From Halonatronomonas sp051745085 (GTDB taxonomy: Bacteria; Bacillota; Halanaerobiia; Halanaerobiales; Halarsenatibacteraceae), in contig JBNJDR010000004.1 of assembly GCA_051745085.1 (NCBI GenBank), forward strand, positions 23,524 through 87,523: a stretch of DNA of 64,000 nucleotides, in the 5' to 3' direction. Made by a program: the position numbers and the translations under genes. Below the pieces are notes generated by a model. The model had not been told where the DNA came from and did no database searches. It saw only the letters and a program-made list of their open reading frames with translations. Every line of letters starts with the position of its first letter. Position 1 is the stretch's first letter. Below are positions 19,300 through 27,521 of the stretch, one piece after another.

Positions 19300-19721
19300 T
19301 AATTTATCACTTCTTCCTCAAGATATTCTTTAATATTTTTAACTGCTTTCTCCGCAAAATATAAATGGGTATTACAGGAGCAATCACTGGCTCCGAAGCC
19401 AGATTCTATAATTTCCGTCTCTTCTAATTCGTTTAAAGCGTCAGCTAACTTACATTCATACTCTTTTCCTAAAGGCCATGCATATACGTTTTGCATACTA
19501 GCTTCTGCTGCAAGATAGTCTATATGCCAGTGTTTATTGTTCGAACCTTCTCTGTGCCTTCTAATTCTGGAGTTCATATTACTCTGAGCAGTACCTACGT
19601 AATAATAATAACCAGGAGGGAAAGCAATTTTACCTTTTGCCCCTACTTCGATTAGCCCAGGTTTATGACGAAAAAATTCAAGTAAATATATGCCGCTATC
19701 AAAGCTAAATTCTTGCATCAT
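19299..19721 (-). CDS. GIY-YIG / DUF123 family protein
   Basis: A 140-residue protein of the DUF123 group of the GIY-YIG superfamily: SGIYLLEFF near the start, GYYYYVGTAQSNMNSRIRRH (residues about 50-69) and HWHIDYL, with the late CSCNTHLYF segment. The two YIG-like strands and the conserved Arg and His are present. DUF123 occurs alone in archaea and fused to endonuclease III in some species, which hints at a DNA repair role, but no activity is established. It overlaps pcrA by one base, so the two are translationally coupled. The start is the first of two ATG codons after AGGAGG. Confidence 0.8.
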   Translation of the reverse strand: MMQEFSFDSGIYLLEFFRHKPGLIEVGAKGKIAFPPGYYYYVGTAQSNMNSRIRRHREGSNNKHWHIDYLAAEASMQNVYAWPLGKEYECKLADALNELEETEIIESGFGASDCSCNTHLYFAEKAVKNIKEYLEEEVIN

Positions 19722-19785
19722 ATTATCCTCCTAAGAAACATCCACTTTTAATATAAAAATTTTGCTGCCTCACTAAAAATGATAT

Positions 19786-19812
19786 CAAAAAAACACCTGC
19801 TTTAACAGGTGT
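19786..19812 (-). terminator. terminator of the histidine operon
   Basis: On the minus strand a 7-base-pair stem (ACACCTG with CAGGTGT, 19793-19799 and 19806-19812) ends in TTTTTTT. It lies 8 bases after the hisIE stop and isolates the his operon from the downstream GIY-YIG/pcrA run. Confidence 0.92.
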
Positions 19813-19819
19813 AATTTGA

Positions 19820-20485
19820 TTAAAACCTATTTTTTAATTCTTTTTTTAAATCTTTCATGCTTAAACCAGCATCTTTTAATAGAACCAGGAGGTGATAAAT
19901 TAGATCCGCCCCTTCTTCAGGCAATCTTTCAGGTTGATTAAGATAGGCGATTACCGTTTCAACCGCCTCCTCTCCAACTTTCTGTCCTATTCTGCCGGGG
20001 CCAGCTTGAAAAAGCGAAGTAGTATATGAGTTCGGCGGCAGTTCTTTCTGTCTTGAGGCAATAATTTCTTCTAAATTTGTTATTACCTGAGCTATAGTAG
20101 TGAGTTTATCTCGATTTTGTTCTTTTAACCCATCTTTTCTTAATTCGTAGTTCTTATAAAAACAACTCTTCCTCCCTGTGTGACAGGCTGGACCTGACGG
20201 CTGAACCTGTAAAAGCAAAGTATCGTTATCACAATCTAAAGTCAGGTAGCTCACATCTTGAAAATTCCCAGAGGTTTCCCCTTTCAACCACAGTTCCTGT
20301 CGGGACCGACTATAAAAGCACGCTCTGCCTGTACTAATAGTTTTTCTTATAGCATCAGGATTCATATATGCCAGCATGAGAACCTCTCCTGTGTCCTCAT
20401 CCTGAAGAATAGCTGGCACCAGGCCTTTATCATTAAATTTAACCTTTTTGATAAGTTCATCAGCTTTCATATTACTATTAAGCAT
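19820..20485 (-). CDS. hisIE: bifunctional phosphoribosyl-AMP cyclohydrolase / phosphoribosyl-ATP pyrophosphatase
   Basis: Carries steps 2 and 3 of histidine synthesis as one fused 221-residue protein. The N-terminal HisI domain (1-110) shows MLAYMNPDAIRKTISTG, the FYSRSRQELWLKGETSGN core, the metal site DCDNDTLLLQV and GPACHTGRKSCFY. The C-terminal HisE domain (about 125-221) shows the GQKVGEEAVETVIAYL and EGADLIYHLLVLL metal-binding helices. Fused HisIE is common in bacteria. It is the last gene of the operon, 6 bases after hisF. Confidence 0.96.
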   Translation of the reverse strand: MLNSNMKADELIKKVKFNDKGLVPAILQDEDTGEVLMLAYMNPDAIRKTISTGRACFYSRSRQELWLKGETSGNFQDVSYLTLDCDNDTLLLQVQPSGPACHTGRKSCFYKNYELRKDGLKEQNRDKLTTIAQVITNLEEIIASRQKELPPNSYTTSLFQAGPGRIGQKVGEEAVETVIAYLNQPERLPEEGADLIYHLLVLLKDAGLSMKDLKKELKNRF

Positions 20486-20491
20486 TCCACT

Positions 20492-21262
20492 TCAACTCCT
20501 AACAGGCCGGATAGGTATACCCCGTTCAGCCAGATAATCTTTACATTCTTTGATGGGATGAATTTGTTGATGCCATATTGAAGCAGCTAAAGCAGCATCA
20601 GCTTCTCCTATTTTAAAGGCGTCGTAGATATCTGCCGGAGAACCGGCTCCTCCAGAAGCTATCAACGGAATATTAACAGCTCTACTCACAGCCTTAAGCT
20701 GCTTAAGATCGTAACCTGCTCGGGTCCCATCAGCATCGATACTCGTTAGAAGGATCTCCCCTGCTCCCCTTTTCTCTACTTCCTGAGCCCAGGCGACCAA
20801 ATCTAATCCAGTTTCTTGTGAACCGCCGCTTATTAAAACTTCCCATCCGGATTCAGCAGCTTTTTTTCTGGCATCTATGGCTACTACTACCGCCTGGCTG
20901 CCAAATTGTTCTGCAGCTTGGGTGATCAAATCAGGAAATCGAACAGCCGCAGAATTAATAGAAATTTTATCTGCTCCAGCCTGAATTAATTCTCTAAAAT
21001 CTTCTATGGTTTTTATTCCTCCACCTACTGTAAAAGGAATAAATAGTCTTTCCGCTACCTTCATAGCCAATTTTTTGATGGTTTCTCGCTTTTCTTTGGT
21101 GGCTGTTATATCTAAAAAAACCAGTTCATCCGCTCCAGCCTGGTTGTAATATTCAGCCATCTCTACAGGATCGCCTTGATCTTTTAAGTCAACAAACTGC
21201 TCTCCTTTTACTACTCGACCATCTTTGACATCAAGACAGGGAATCAGCCTTCTAGTTAGCAT
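20492..21262 (-). CDS. hisF: imidazole glycerol phosphate synthase cyclase subunit
   Basis: With HisH makes imidazole glycerol phosphate and AICAR. The 256-residue (beta/alpha)8 barrel starts RRLIPCLDVKDGRVVKGEQF, whose Asp is catalytic. It has FTVGGGIKT, SINSAAVR, the second catalytic Asp in SIDADGTRAGYD and the phosphate loop ASGGAGSP. Length matches the family (about 250). It overlaps hisA by 11 bases and lies 6 bases before hisIE. Confidence 0.97.
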   Translation of the reverse strand: MLTRRLIPCLDVKDGRVVKGEQFVDLKDQGDPVEMAEYYNQAGADELVFLDITATKEKRETIKKLAMKVAERLFIPFTVGGGIKTIEDFRELIQAGADKISINSAAVRFPDLITQAAEQFGSQAVVVAIDARKKAAESGWEVLISGGSQETGLDLVAWAQEVEKRGAGEILLTSIDADGTRAGYDLKQLKAVSRAVNIPLIASGGAGSPADIYDAFKIGEADAALAASIWHQQIHPIKECKDYLAERGIPIRPVRS

Positions 21263-21974
21263 ATTCGATCCCCTCCTTCCAAATTTTCTCTGGATCTATC
21301 TTCCCTTTATATATTGCCCGTCCAACTATAGCCCGGTTAATACCTAGTACCTGAAGCTTCTTTAAATCTTCAACCGAAGCAATCCCCCCTGAGGCAGTCA
21401 CTTCTACATCGTATTCATTCAATTCAGCGGTTTTTTGAAAATTAGGTCCTGCCATCATTCCATCCCTGTTTATATCGGTATAAATAAACCTCTCTATACC
21501 CTGACCGATCAACTCTTCCATCATATCTTCAACTTTAATGGCTGTCTCTTCCTCCCAGCCCGAAAGTGAAAGCATACCATTCCGAGCATCAAGAGCAACT
21601 ATTATTTTCTGGCTGTTATATTTATCAACCAATTCACCAGCAAAATTTGGGTCCTCTATCGCCGCAGTTCCAATTACTATCGCATCAGCTATTTCCAAAT
21701 AAGCGGAAGCGGTAGAGATATTTCTAATCCCACCACCAATCTGACACACCAATTCAGGAATAGAAATTATATCATTTAATAAGTCCTGATTAATCGGTCG
21801 ACCTTTTCTAGCACCATCAAGATCAACTAAATGAATTTCAGCTGCCCCCTGTTTGGCAAAAAAGATGGCCCTTTGTACGGGATTGTCATCTATTAATTCT
21901 TCTTGACCATAATCTCCTTGAGTCAAACGGACGGCATTACCACCTCTAATATCTATAGCTGGAATAACTCTCAT
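21252..21974 (-). CDS. hisA: phosphoribosylformimino-5-aminoimidazole carboxamide ribotide isomerase
   Basis: Amadori isomerisation of ProFAR to PRFAR. The 240-residue barrel, homologous to HisF, has VIPAIDIRGGNAVRL (catalytic Asp), CQIGGGIRN, the second catalytic Asp in TDINRDGMMAGPN and TASGGIAS. It overlaps hisH by 4 bases (ATGA type) and hisF by 11 bases, so the three are coupled. A trpF-replacing dual enzyme cannot be ruled out, but HisA is the plain reading in this operon. Confidence 0.96.
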   Translation of the reverse strand: MRVIPAIDIRGGNAVRLTQGDYGQEELIDDNPVQRAIFFAKQGAAEIHLVDLDGARKGRPINQDLLNDIISIPELVCQIGGGIRNISTASAYLEIADAIVIGTAAIEDPNFAGELVDKYNSQKIIVALDARNGMLSLSGWEEETAIKVEDMMEELIGQGIERFIYTDINRDGMMAGPNFQKTAELNEYDVEVTASGGIASVEDLKKLQVLGINRAIVGRAIYKGKIDPEKIWKEGIEYAN

Positions 21975-22579
21975 TCAATCACCTCGAGAAAATTTTGTAA
22001 TATCTTCAAACCAGTCCTGCCGCTTTTTTCTGGATGAGGTTGAATGGCAAAAATATTATCCTGTTTCAATACAGCGGTAAATTCTTGATCACCGTAAATC
22101 GCAGAAGCTATGGTTAAATCTGAATCCAATTCTATAAAATAACTGTGCACAAAATATAAATAATTATCAGGTAATCCCGCTAATAATTTTTCACTTTTTT
22201 TTAACTGGATATTATTCCATCCAATTTGAGGAACACGCTTAACCCTGGTAGAATTAAATCTTTTGCATTCGCCCGGTAATATTCCCAATCCTTCTTCTTC
22301 AGGATTCTCTTCACTAGAATCAAATAGAAGCTGCAGTCCCAGGCAGATACCCAGAAAAGGACGCCCTTCTCTTATATGATTTTTTATTGGTTTAACTAAT
22401 TTTCGAGTTCTTAATCCTTCCATCCCTCCACCAAATGATCCCACTCCTGGAAGTATCAAAGCAGAAAGACCATGAAAGTTATGGGGTGATTCAATTAACT
22501 TAGTTTCTACCCCAAGATAATTAAAAGCTCTTTTAACATTTCCTATATTACCTGCACCGTAATCAATTATCCCTATCAA
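21971..22579 (-). CDS. hisH: imidazole glycerol phosphate synthase glutaminase subunit
   Basis: Class I amidotransferase subunit that feeds ammonia to HisF. The 202-residue protein has IGIIDYGAGNIGNVKRAF at the N-terminus, the nucleophile Cys in PFLGICLGLQLLF (about residue 81) and the His-Glu pair in AIQPHPEKSG near residue 184. Length and motifs are normal. It overlaps hisB and hisA by 4 bases each. Confidence 0.97.
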   Translation of the reverse strand: MIGIIDYGAGNIGNVKRAFNYLGVETKLIESPHNFHGLSALILPGVGSFGGGMEGLRTRKLVKPIKNHIREGRPFLGICLGLQLLFDSSEENPEEEGLGILPGECKRFNSTRVKRVPQIGWNNIQLKKSEKLLAGLPDNYLYFVHSYFIELDSDLTIASAIYGDQEFTAVLKQDNIFAIQPHPEKSGRTGLKILQNFLEVIE

Positions 22580-23175
22580 TGGCGACCACTCTCGCCAAGA
22601 CTTCCTTTTGTCGATAAAGGTTTCCCCTCAAGTCGAGTATCCTGATTTAAAGCCATATCAATTGCTCGAGCAAACGCTTTAAAACAACCTTCAATTAAAT
22701 GATGAGCATTCCCGCTGCGAATGACATTTAAATGAAGATTAAAAGCACCATTAGAAGTTAATGCTCGGAAAAATTCCTCAGTTAGTTCCACAGGAAAACC
22801 ATTTATATTATCCCTTTTTGTTTCAATATTACCCTGATAAAAAGATCGCCCCCCTAAGTCAATCACCGCCTGGACTAAAACCTCATCCATCGGTAAAGTT
22901 ACATCACCGAAGCGTGCTAGACCACCTCTCGAACCTAATTCCTTATTTATTGCCTGGCCTAACAATATTCCTATATCTTCTACAGTGTGATGTTTATCAA
23001 CCTCTAAATCACCTTCAGCTTTTAATTCCAGATCTATAAACCCATGTCTACACCAAAGTTCAAGCATATGATCAAAAAAACCAATACCTGTGTTAATTTT
23101 GTAAGCGCCTGAACCAAAAAGATTCAGTTTTAACTTTATTTCTGTCTCATTTGTTTTTCTTTCCACTTCAACCAT
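22576..23175 (-). CDS. hisB: imidazoleglycerol-phosphate dehydratase
   Basis: Dehydrates imidazole glycerol phosphate to imidazole acetol phosphate. The protein is 199 residues from the ATG at 23175, chosen because GGAGGTGGA lies just upstream; an upstream TTG would add five residues. The manganese-binding repeats DHMLELWCRHG, DKHHTVEDIGI, SNGAFNLHL and HHLIEGCFKA are present. It is the monofunctional IGPD form without a histidinol-phosphatase domain, so the phosphatase must be encoded elsewhere. It overlaps hisC by 8 bases. Confidence 0.95.
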   Translation of the reverse strand: MVEVERKTNETEIKLKLNLFGSGAYKINTGIGFFDHMLELWCRHGFIDLELKAEGDLEVDKHHTVEDIGILLGQAINKELGSRGGLARFGDVTLPMDEVLVQAVIDLGGRSFYQGNIETKRDNINGFPVELTEEFFRALTSNGAFNLHLNVIRSGNAHHLIEGCFKAFARAIDMALNQDTRLEGKPLSTKGSLGESGRH

Positions 23176-24184
23176 TTTCTCCACCTCCAATTATATCAGC
23201 CAATTCCAATTTGAATTTATTATTTTCAGCTGGAAGCCCAACACTAACTCGTAATGTCGAACCAAAAACTGGTAGATTTGGCCAGAACCTAATCTTAACA
23301 TTTCTTTCTAATAATTTATCCTTAACTTTTTCTTCTGCCTCTTCTGTTTGAAACATAATATAATTACCTTCAGAAGGATAATATCTCAAACCAGGCAAAC
23401 CGGTAAAAAACTTTTCTAATTTAGCTCTTTCTTTTTTAATGGTTTGCCACTGTTTCCTAAATAAACTTTTTTTATTGAGAAGTTTAACCGCAACTTCTGC
23501 ACTATAATTGCTGATATTGTAAGGAGACCTACAAAAAGACAGAGGTTCTATGTTTTTATCATTTGTAAGTAGATATCCTATCCTCAAACCTGCTAACCCA
23601 AAAGCTTTAGATAAAGTTCTTAAAACAATAAGATTATCATTATTACTAATTAAATCTTTTGCAGTCAGGTCTGAAAACTCAAAATAAGCCTCATCTACAA
23701 CTACCATCAAATCAGTACTGCCCAGTAACTTACTTAGCCAGGATAATGATATTTTTTCTCCAGTAGGATTATTGGGGGAACAAATAAATATTAACCCTTG
23801 CGTAAATAAAGAAGCAGTCTCAAGGATTTCTTCTTCTGGAAAAATTGGTCGGCCATCGTCCTGTCTATAAGATATTTCAATAATTTCAGTGCCTACTACC
23901 TCAGCATAGTAGCTATACATACCAAATGTAGGTGTAGGTGAAATCATTACACTATCTCCCCCTCCATAAACCAGATGAAGGAGTAAAATTAATTCATCAG
24001 ATCCATTTCCACAGATTATTTTGTCTGCAGGGTAATTAGTATATTTACTAAGAGCATCTCTTAAATCGGGATATGTCTTATCTGGATATCTGTTAAAAGC
24101 TACTTCTGCTGCTAGATTATTTACTTCTTCTCGAAGCTCCTTAGAGAGGGGATATGGGTTTTCATTTTGATCTAGTTTAACCAT
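23168..24184 (-). CDS. hisC: histidinol-phosphate aminotransferase
   Basis: PLP-dependent transfer of an amino group to imidazole acetol phosphate. The 338-residue fold-type I protein starts LDQNENPYPLSKE and has CGNGSDELI, PTPTFGMYSYYAE, SPNNPTGEKIS, the DEAYFEF loop and the PLP Lys in RTLSKAFGLAGLRIGY (about residue 200). The start at 24184 is chosen over upstream ATG/GTG codons because of AGGTGATGGGA spacing. It overlaps hisD by 8 bases and hisB by 8 bases. Related aminotransferases CobD and AspC are excluded by context. Confidence 0.94.
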   Translation of the reverse strand: MVKLDQNENPYPLSKELREEVNNLAAEVAFNRYPDKTYPDLRDALSKYTNYPADKIICGNGSDELILLLHLVYGGGDSVMISPTPTFGMYSYYAEVVGTEIIEISYRQDDGRPIFPEEEILETASLFTQGLIFICSPNNPTGEKISLSWLSKLLGSTDLMVVVDEAYFEFSDLTAKDLISNNDNLIVLRTLSKAFGLAGLRIGYLLTNDKNIEPLSFCRSPYNISNYSAEVAVKLLNKKSLFRKQWQTIKKERAKLEKFFTGLPGLRYYPSEGNYIMFQTEEAEEKVKDKLLERNVKIRFWPNLPVFGSTLRVSVGLPAENNKFKLELADIIGGGENG

Positions 24185-25478
24185 TCCCATCACCTAACTC
24201 ATTCAAGCGGATGGCTGCTGCCTGAGCATGAGCAGGGAGCAGTTCTGCTTCAGCAATAGTACTAATATCCTGATAGGTAGCTTCTAATTCTGCACGAGTA
24301 AAATATATAAGTCCAGATTTTTTTATAAAATCATTAACTGATAAAGGCGAAGAAAATCTAGCTGTACCTGAAGTAGGTAAAACATGATTAGGTCCGGCCA
24401 AATAATCTCCTGTAACCTCAGGTGTCCATGGCCCCATAAAAATCGAGCCAGCATGTCTAATACTATTTAAATAGTTCAGCGGATCCTTTATGATTAACTC
24501 TAAATGTTCTGGGGCTATCTTATTCACAACCTCTATAGCTGAACTCACATTATCAACATGAATAATAAGCCCATTTTCTTCCAGGGCTGCCCTCGCTGTA
24601 GCAGCAGTTGCTAGATCTTCTAACTGTTTTTCTAATTCGAGTTCAACTTTAACAATCAAACTCGCTTCAGTCGTAATTAAAACAGCTCTAGCTTCAGGAT
24701 CATGCTCCGCCTGAGCGAGAAGGTCTGCTGCCACCGAAGCTGGTTTAGCTGATCCATCAGCGACTATCAAAATCTCACTAGGCCCTGCCAGCATGTCAAT
24801 ATCTACTTGACCAAAAACAAGTTTTTTAGCCATAGTAACATACTTATTACCTGGTCCCACTACTTTATCAACAGGAGTTATTGTTTCTGTACCCCATGCT
24901 AGAGCGGCAATTGCATGAGCCCCTCCCACAGCGTAAACTTCATCTATACCGCAAAGATTTAAAGTTCTAGCCACAACTGGATTAATTTCACCTTTTGAAT
25001 TCGGAGGTGTAACTGCCACTATCTCCCTAACTCCAGCCACCAATGCGGGTACAGCTGTCATTAAAACTGAACTCGGATAAGCTGCTCGACCACCTGGTAT
25101 ATATAATCCAACCCTATCTAATGGTGTAACTTGTTCTCCTACAAAGCCGCGTCCTTCTGTTTGCTTAAACCAACTTTGATCTAACTGCCGTCTACTGAAT
25201 TCTGCTATTCGCTCTTTAACCCTGGTAAGTGTACTTAATAGAGATGAATCCATCTCTGCTGTATTGAGATAAGCTTGTTCTACAGCAATTGTATCTAACT
25301 TTACTTGATCATATACTTCTGTAAAATCAAGTAAAGCCTTATCCCCTTCTTTTTGAACAGATGCAATTATTTTACTTACCTGTTCTAACAATTCTCCTGA
25401 ATAAGAAATCTTTTTATTTTCTATATATTTGTCTAATTCCGATGTATTTTCTGGTAATCTAATCTGCTTCATCTGCAT
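24177..25478 (-). CDS. hisD: histidinol dehydrogenase
   Basis: Two-step NAD oxidation of histidinol to histidine, zinc dependent. The 433-residue protein has DRVGLYIPGGRAAYPSSVLM, GGAHAIAALAWGTETI, VDKVVGPGNKYVTMAK, MLAGPSEILIVAD, LLAQAEHDPEA, EHLELI with catalytic Glu and His, and GPNHVLPTSGTARF. Starts at 25478 and 25472 are both possible; the second ATG has better spacing from GGGAG. It overlaps hisG by 20 bases. Confidence 0.96.
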   Translation of the reverse strand: MQMKQIRLPENTSELDKYIENKKISYSGELLEQVSKIIASVQKEGDKALLDFTEVYDQVKLDTIAVEQAYLNTAEMDSSLLSTLTRVKERIAEFSRRQLDQSWFKQTEGRGFVGEQVTPLDRVGLYIPGGRAAYPSSVLMTAVPALVAGVREIVAVTPPNSKGEINPVVARTLNLCGIDEVYAVGGAHAIAALAWGTETITPVDKVVGPGNKYVTMAKKLVFGQVDIDMLAGPSEILIVADGSAKPASVAADLLAQAEHDPEARAVLITTEASLIVKVELELEKQLEDLATAATARAALEENGLIIHVDNVSSAIEVVNKIAPEHLELIIKDPLNYLNSIRHAGSIFMGPWTPEVTGDYLAGPNHVLPTSGTARFSSPLSVNDFIKKSGLIYFTRAELEATYQDISTIAEAELLPAHAQAAAIRLNELGDGNG

Positions 25479-26130
25479 TACTCCCTATGGTTTTATTAAT
25501 ATCATCAACTATTTTATTGATAGTTTTAGAATTTGTGCGATAACTAATTCTATTTACGATCAATCTTACTGAAGACTCAAGAATTGTCCCAATAGGCTTT
25601 AAACCATTTTTTCTTAAAGTAGTACCAGTTGAAGTTATATCTACAATAATATCTGCTAAATCTACCAGGGGAGCTAACTCCACTGAACCGCCCAATTCTA
25701 TAACTTCAATTTTTATCCCTAATTCATTAAAATATCTTGAAGTCAGATTTGGATAAGAAGTTGCAACTCTAAAATTATCTGATAAATCAGCAGGATTTTC
25801 AATCTTCATCCATTCTGGAACTGCTACTACCAAATTACAGGCTCCAATCCCCAAATCAAATACTTCATAAATACTTCTTTCTTTTTCAGCTATAATGTCT
25901 TTACCAGTGAAGCCAATATCTGCGGCCCCATGTTCTACATAAGCAGGAACATCTACCGGCTTTGTTAACATAAATTTATTACCGGTTTTAGAAAACTCTT
26001 GAACCAATTTCCGAGATAATTTAGAAACGTTATCTTCCTCATCTAATAGAATCGTTTTCTTACAAGTATCTATAACTTGAGTAAACAATCTTCCTTTAGG
26101 AAGAGCTACCCTCAAATTCATTTTTGACAT
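25459..26130 (-). CDS. hisG: ATP phosphoribosyltransferase, short form
   Basis: First committed step of histidine synthesis, joining ATP and PRPP. The 223-residue protein starts NLRVALPKGRLF, has the phosphate-binding region ELGGSVELAPLVDLADIIVDI and TSTGTTLRKNGL. It lacks the C-terminal regulatory ACT-like domain of long HisG (about 290 residues), so it is the short form that needs HisZ, present directly upstream. The start at 26130 is chosen because GAGGTGGTGG lies three to four bases before it. It overlaps hisZ by 35 bases. Confidence 0.95.
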   Translation of the reverse strand: MSKMNLRVALPKGRLFTQVIDTCKKTILLDEEDNVSKLSRKLVQEFSKTGNKFMLTKPVDVPAYVEHGAADIGFTGKDIIAEKERSIYEVFDLGIGACNLVVAVPEWMKIENPADLSDNFRVATSYPNLTSRYFNELGIKIEVIELGGSVELAPLVDLADIIVDITSTGTTLRKNGLKPIGTILESSVRLIVNRISYRTNSKTINKIVDDINKTIGSNADEAD

Positions 26131-27355
26131 AATCCACCACCTCATTAATCTCAACGAACTTTCTGATTTCCTGATTATCTCTAATTTGATAATTATAATC
26201 AGGACCAGCTTGAACTATAATCATCTTATCTTTTTGATCTCCTAAATCTATCTCTTCAGAATAATCTAAAGCCACTTTAATATTTTTATTTTGTAACTCC
26301 TCAGCCAAATTATATGCTTGCTTCAACATGGCATTATCTTTTATATGAATTTTTACTACATCATAATTGTTTTCAAATTCTTGTGATTTTTCTATAGCAA
26401 GTCGCAAACGATCTATTCCAATGGCAAAACCTACCGCTGGAATCGAGTCAACCCCAAATTTAGATAAAAGCTTATCATACCGCCCGCCCCCGGATATATT
26501 ATACCCTAGATTACTTGTCATCACTTCAAAAACAATACCAGTATAATAATCTAAGTTTCTCATTAAAGCCAGATCAAAATTAACTTGATCAGCTAATCCG
26601 ATGCTTTCTAGAGCTTCATATATACTATTTAAATGTGAAAGAGACCGACTTGATTCATTTGGGATTATTTTTTCTGCTTTAATAAGGACCTCTGGACCAC
26701 CTCTTAATTCTAATAGTTTTAATAGCCTTTTCCGGGTATCAGAATCTAAGTTTTTGGTAAGGTTGCGATACCCTACTAAATCCCTGCTGGCTAATTTATC
26801 TTTCAATAAAGTAATTAATTCTTGTTCTAAATTAAGCGAATCAAATAGATGTTCTAAAAAGCCAATATGACCTAATTCAAGATGATAATCATTCAAACCT
26901 GATCTCTTAATTATTTTTTGAACCAGTGTGATCATTTCAATATCAGCAGTTTTACTTCCGCCAAAACGTTCTGCTCCTAACTGATATATTTCTCTATCTT
27001 TACCACTTTGGGTAGTTTCATGGCGATAAACAGAAGAATAATAAAAATATCTGGCTGGAAGCTCTAAATTACTTCTTTCTCGAGCCACTAAGCCAGCAAT
27101 AGCCGAAGTCATTTCTGGTCTTAATACCAGGATATCCCCTTGAAAATCTATTAACTTATAATAACTTTTAACTTTTTCTTCGGCTACCCCCGAAGAAACC
27201 ATATTATATGGTAATAAAGCCGGGACATAAACAGGTTGATAGCCCCAATTTTCTAAAATTTTGCTGCCCTGGTGCACTAAATTATTCAAGGACTTTGCTT
27301 TATTAGGAAGATAAAAAGCCATCCCTTCCGGTAAACCATTAAATTTTAATACCAT
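26096..27355 (-). CDS. hisZ: ATP phosphoribosyltransferase regulatory subunit HisZ
   Basis: Histidyl-tRNA-synthetase-like regulatory partner of short HisG, giving an octameric feedback-controlled enzyme. The 419-residue protein has class II synthetase motif 2 in VYRHETTQSGKDREIYQLGA and motif 3 in ISGGGRYDKLL and GFAIGIDRLRLA. It lacks some HisRS catalytic positions and heads the histidine operon. A C-terminal segment (about 330-419) resembles an anticodon-binding fold, so a HisRS role must be considered, but operon position and overlap with hisG favour HisZ. Confidence 0.9.
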   Translation of the reverse strand: MVLKFNGLPEGMAFYLPNKAKSLNNLVHQGSKILENWGYQPVYVPALLPYNMVSSGVAEEKVKSYYKLIDFQGDILVLRPEMTSAIAGLVARERSNLELPARYFYYSSVYRHETTQSGKDREIYQLGAERFGGSKTADIEMITLVQKIIKRSGLNDYHLELGHIGFLEHLFDSLNLEQELITLLKDKLASRDLVGYRNLTKNLDSDTRKRLLKLLELRGGPEVLIKAEKIIPNESSRSLSHLNSIYEALESIGLADQVNFDLALMRNLDYYTGIVFEVMTSNLGYNISGGGRYDKLLSKFGVDSIPAVGFAIGIDRLRLAIEKSQEFENNYDVVKIHIKDNAMLKQAYNLAEELQNKNIKVALDYSEEIDLGDQKDKMIIVQAGPDYNYQIRDNQEIRKFVEINEVVDYVKNEFEGSSS

Positions 27356-27407
27356 GATATACCTCCAAAAAATATTTTCTTTACTTTATTTCTTTACTAC
27401 ACTAAAG

Positions 27408-27437
27408 AATATATCATACCTCTTACGCAGCTGTCAA
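27408..27437 (-). promoter_or_regulatory. histidine operon promoter
   Basis: On the minus strand TTGACA (27432-27437), an 18-base spacer and TATATT (27408-27413) lie about 50 bases before hisZ. The leader is short and holds no T-box, attenuator or long hairpin, so control is more likely by repressor or feedback on HisZG. Confidence 0.8.
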
Positions 27438-27456
27438 GAATTTTAGTTATAATAAA

Positions 27457-27497
27457 TGAAAATGCATCAGTCCTTACTCACGACTGATGCATTTTCA
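27457..27497 (-). terminator. strong hairpin terminator after the FAD protein
   Basis: A 15-base-pair stem (TGAAAATGCATCAGT with ACTGATGCATTTTCA, 27457-27471 and 27483-27497) with an 11-base loop. On the minus strand the 3' arm and tail are rich in T (ATTTTCATTTAT). It separates the FAD gene from the his promoter. Confidence 0.87.
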
Positions 27498-27521
27498 TAA
27501 TATTACATCTATATTTAAGTT

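Noticed and set aside
26096..27355. Reading the HisZ gene as histidyl-tRNA synthetase
   Set aside because: Overlap with short HisG and operon leadership favour HisZ; motif residues are class II-like but partly altered.
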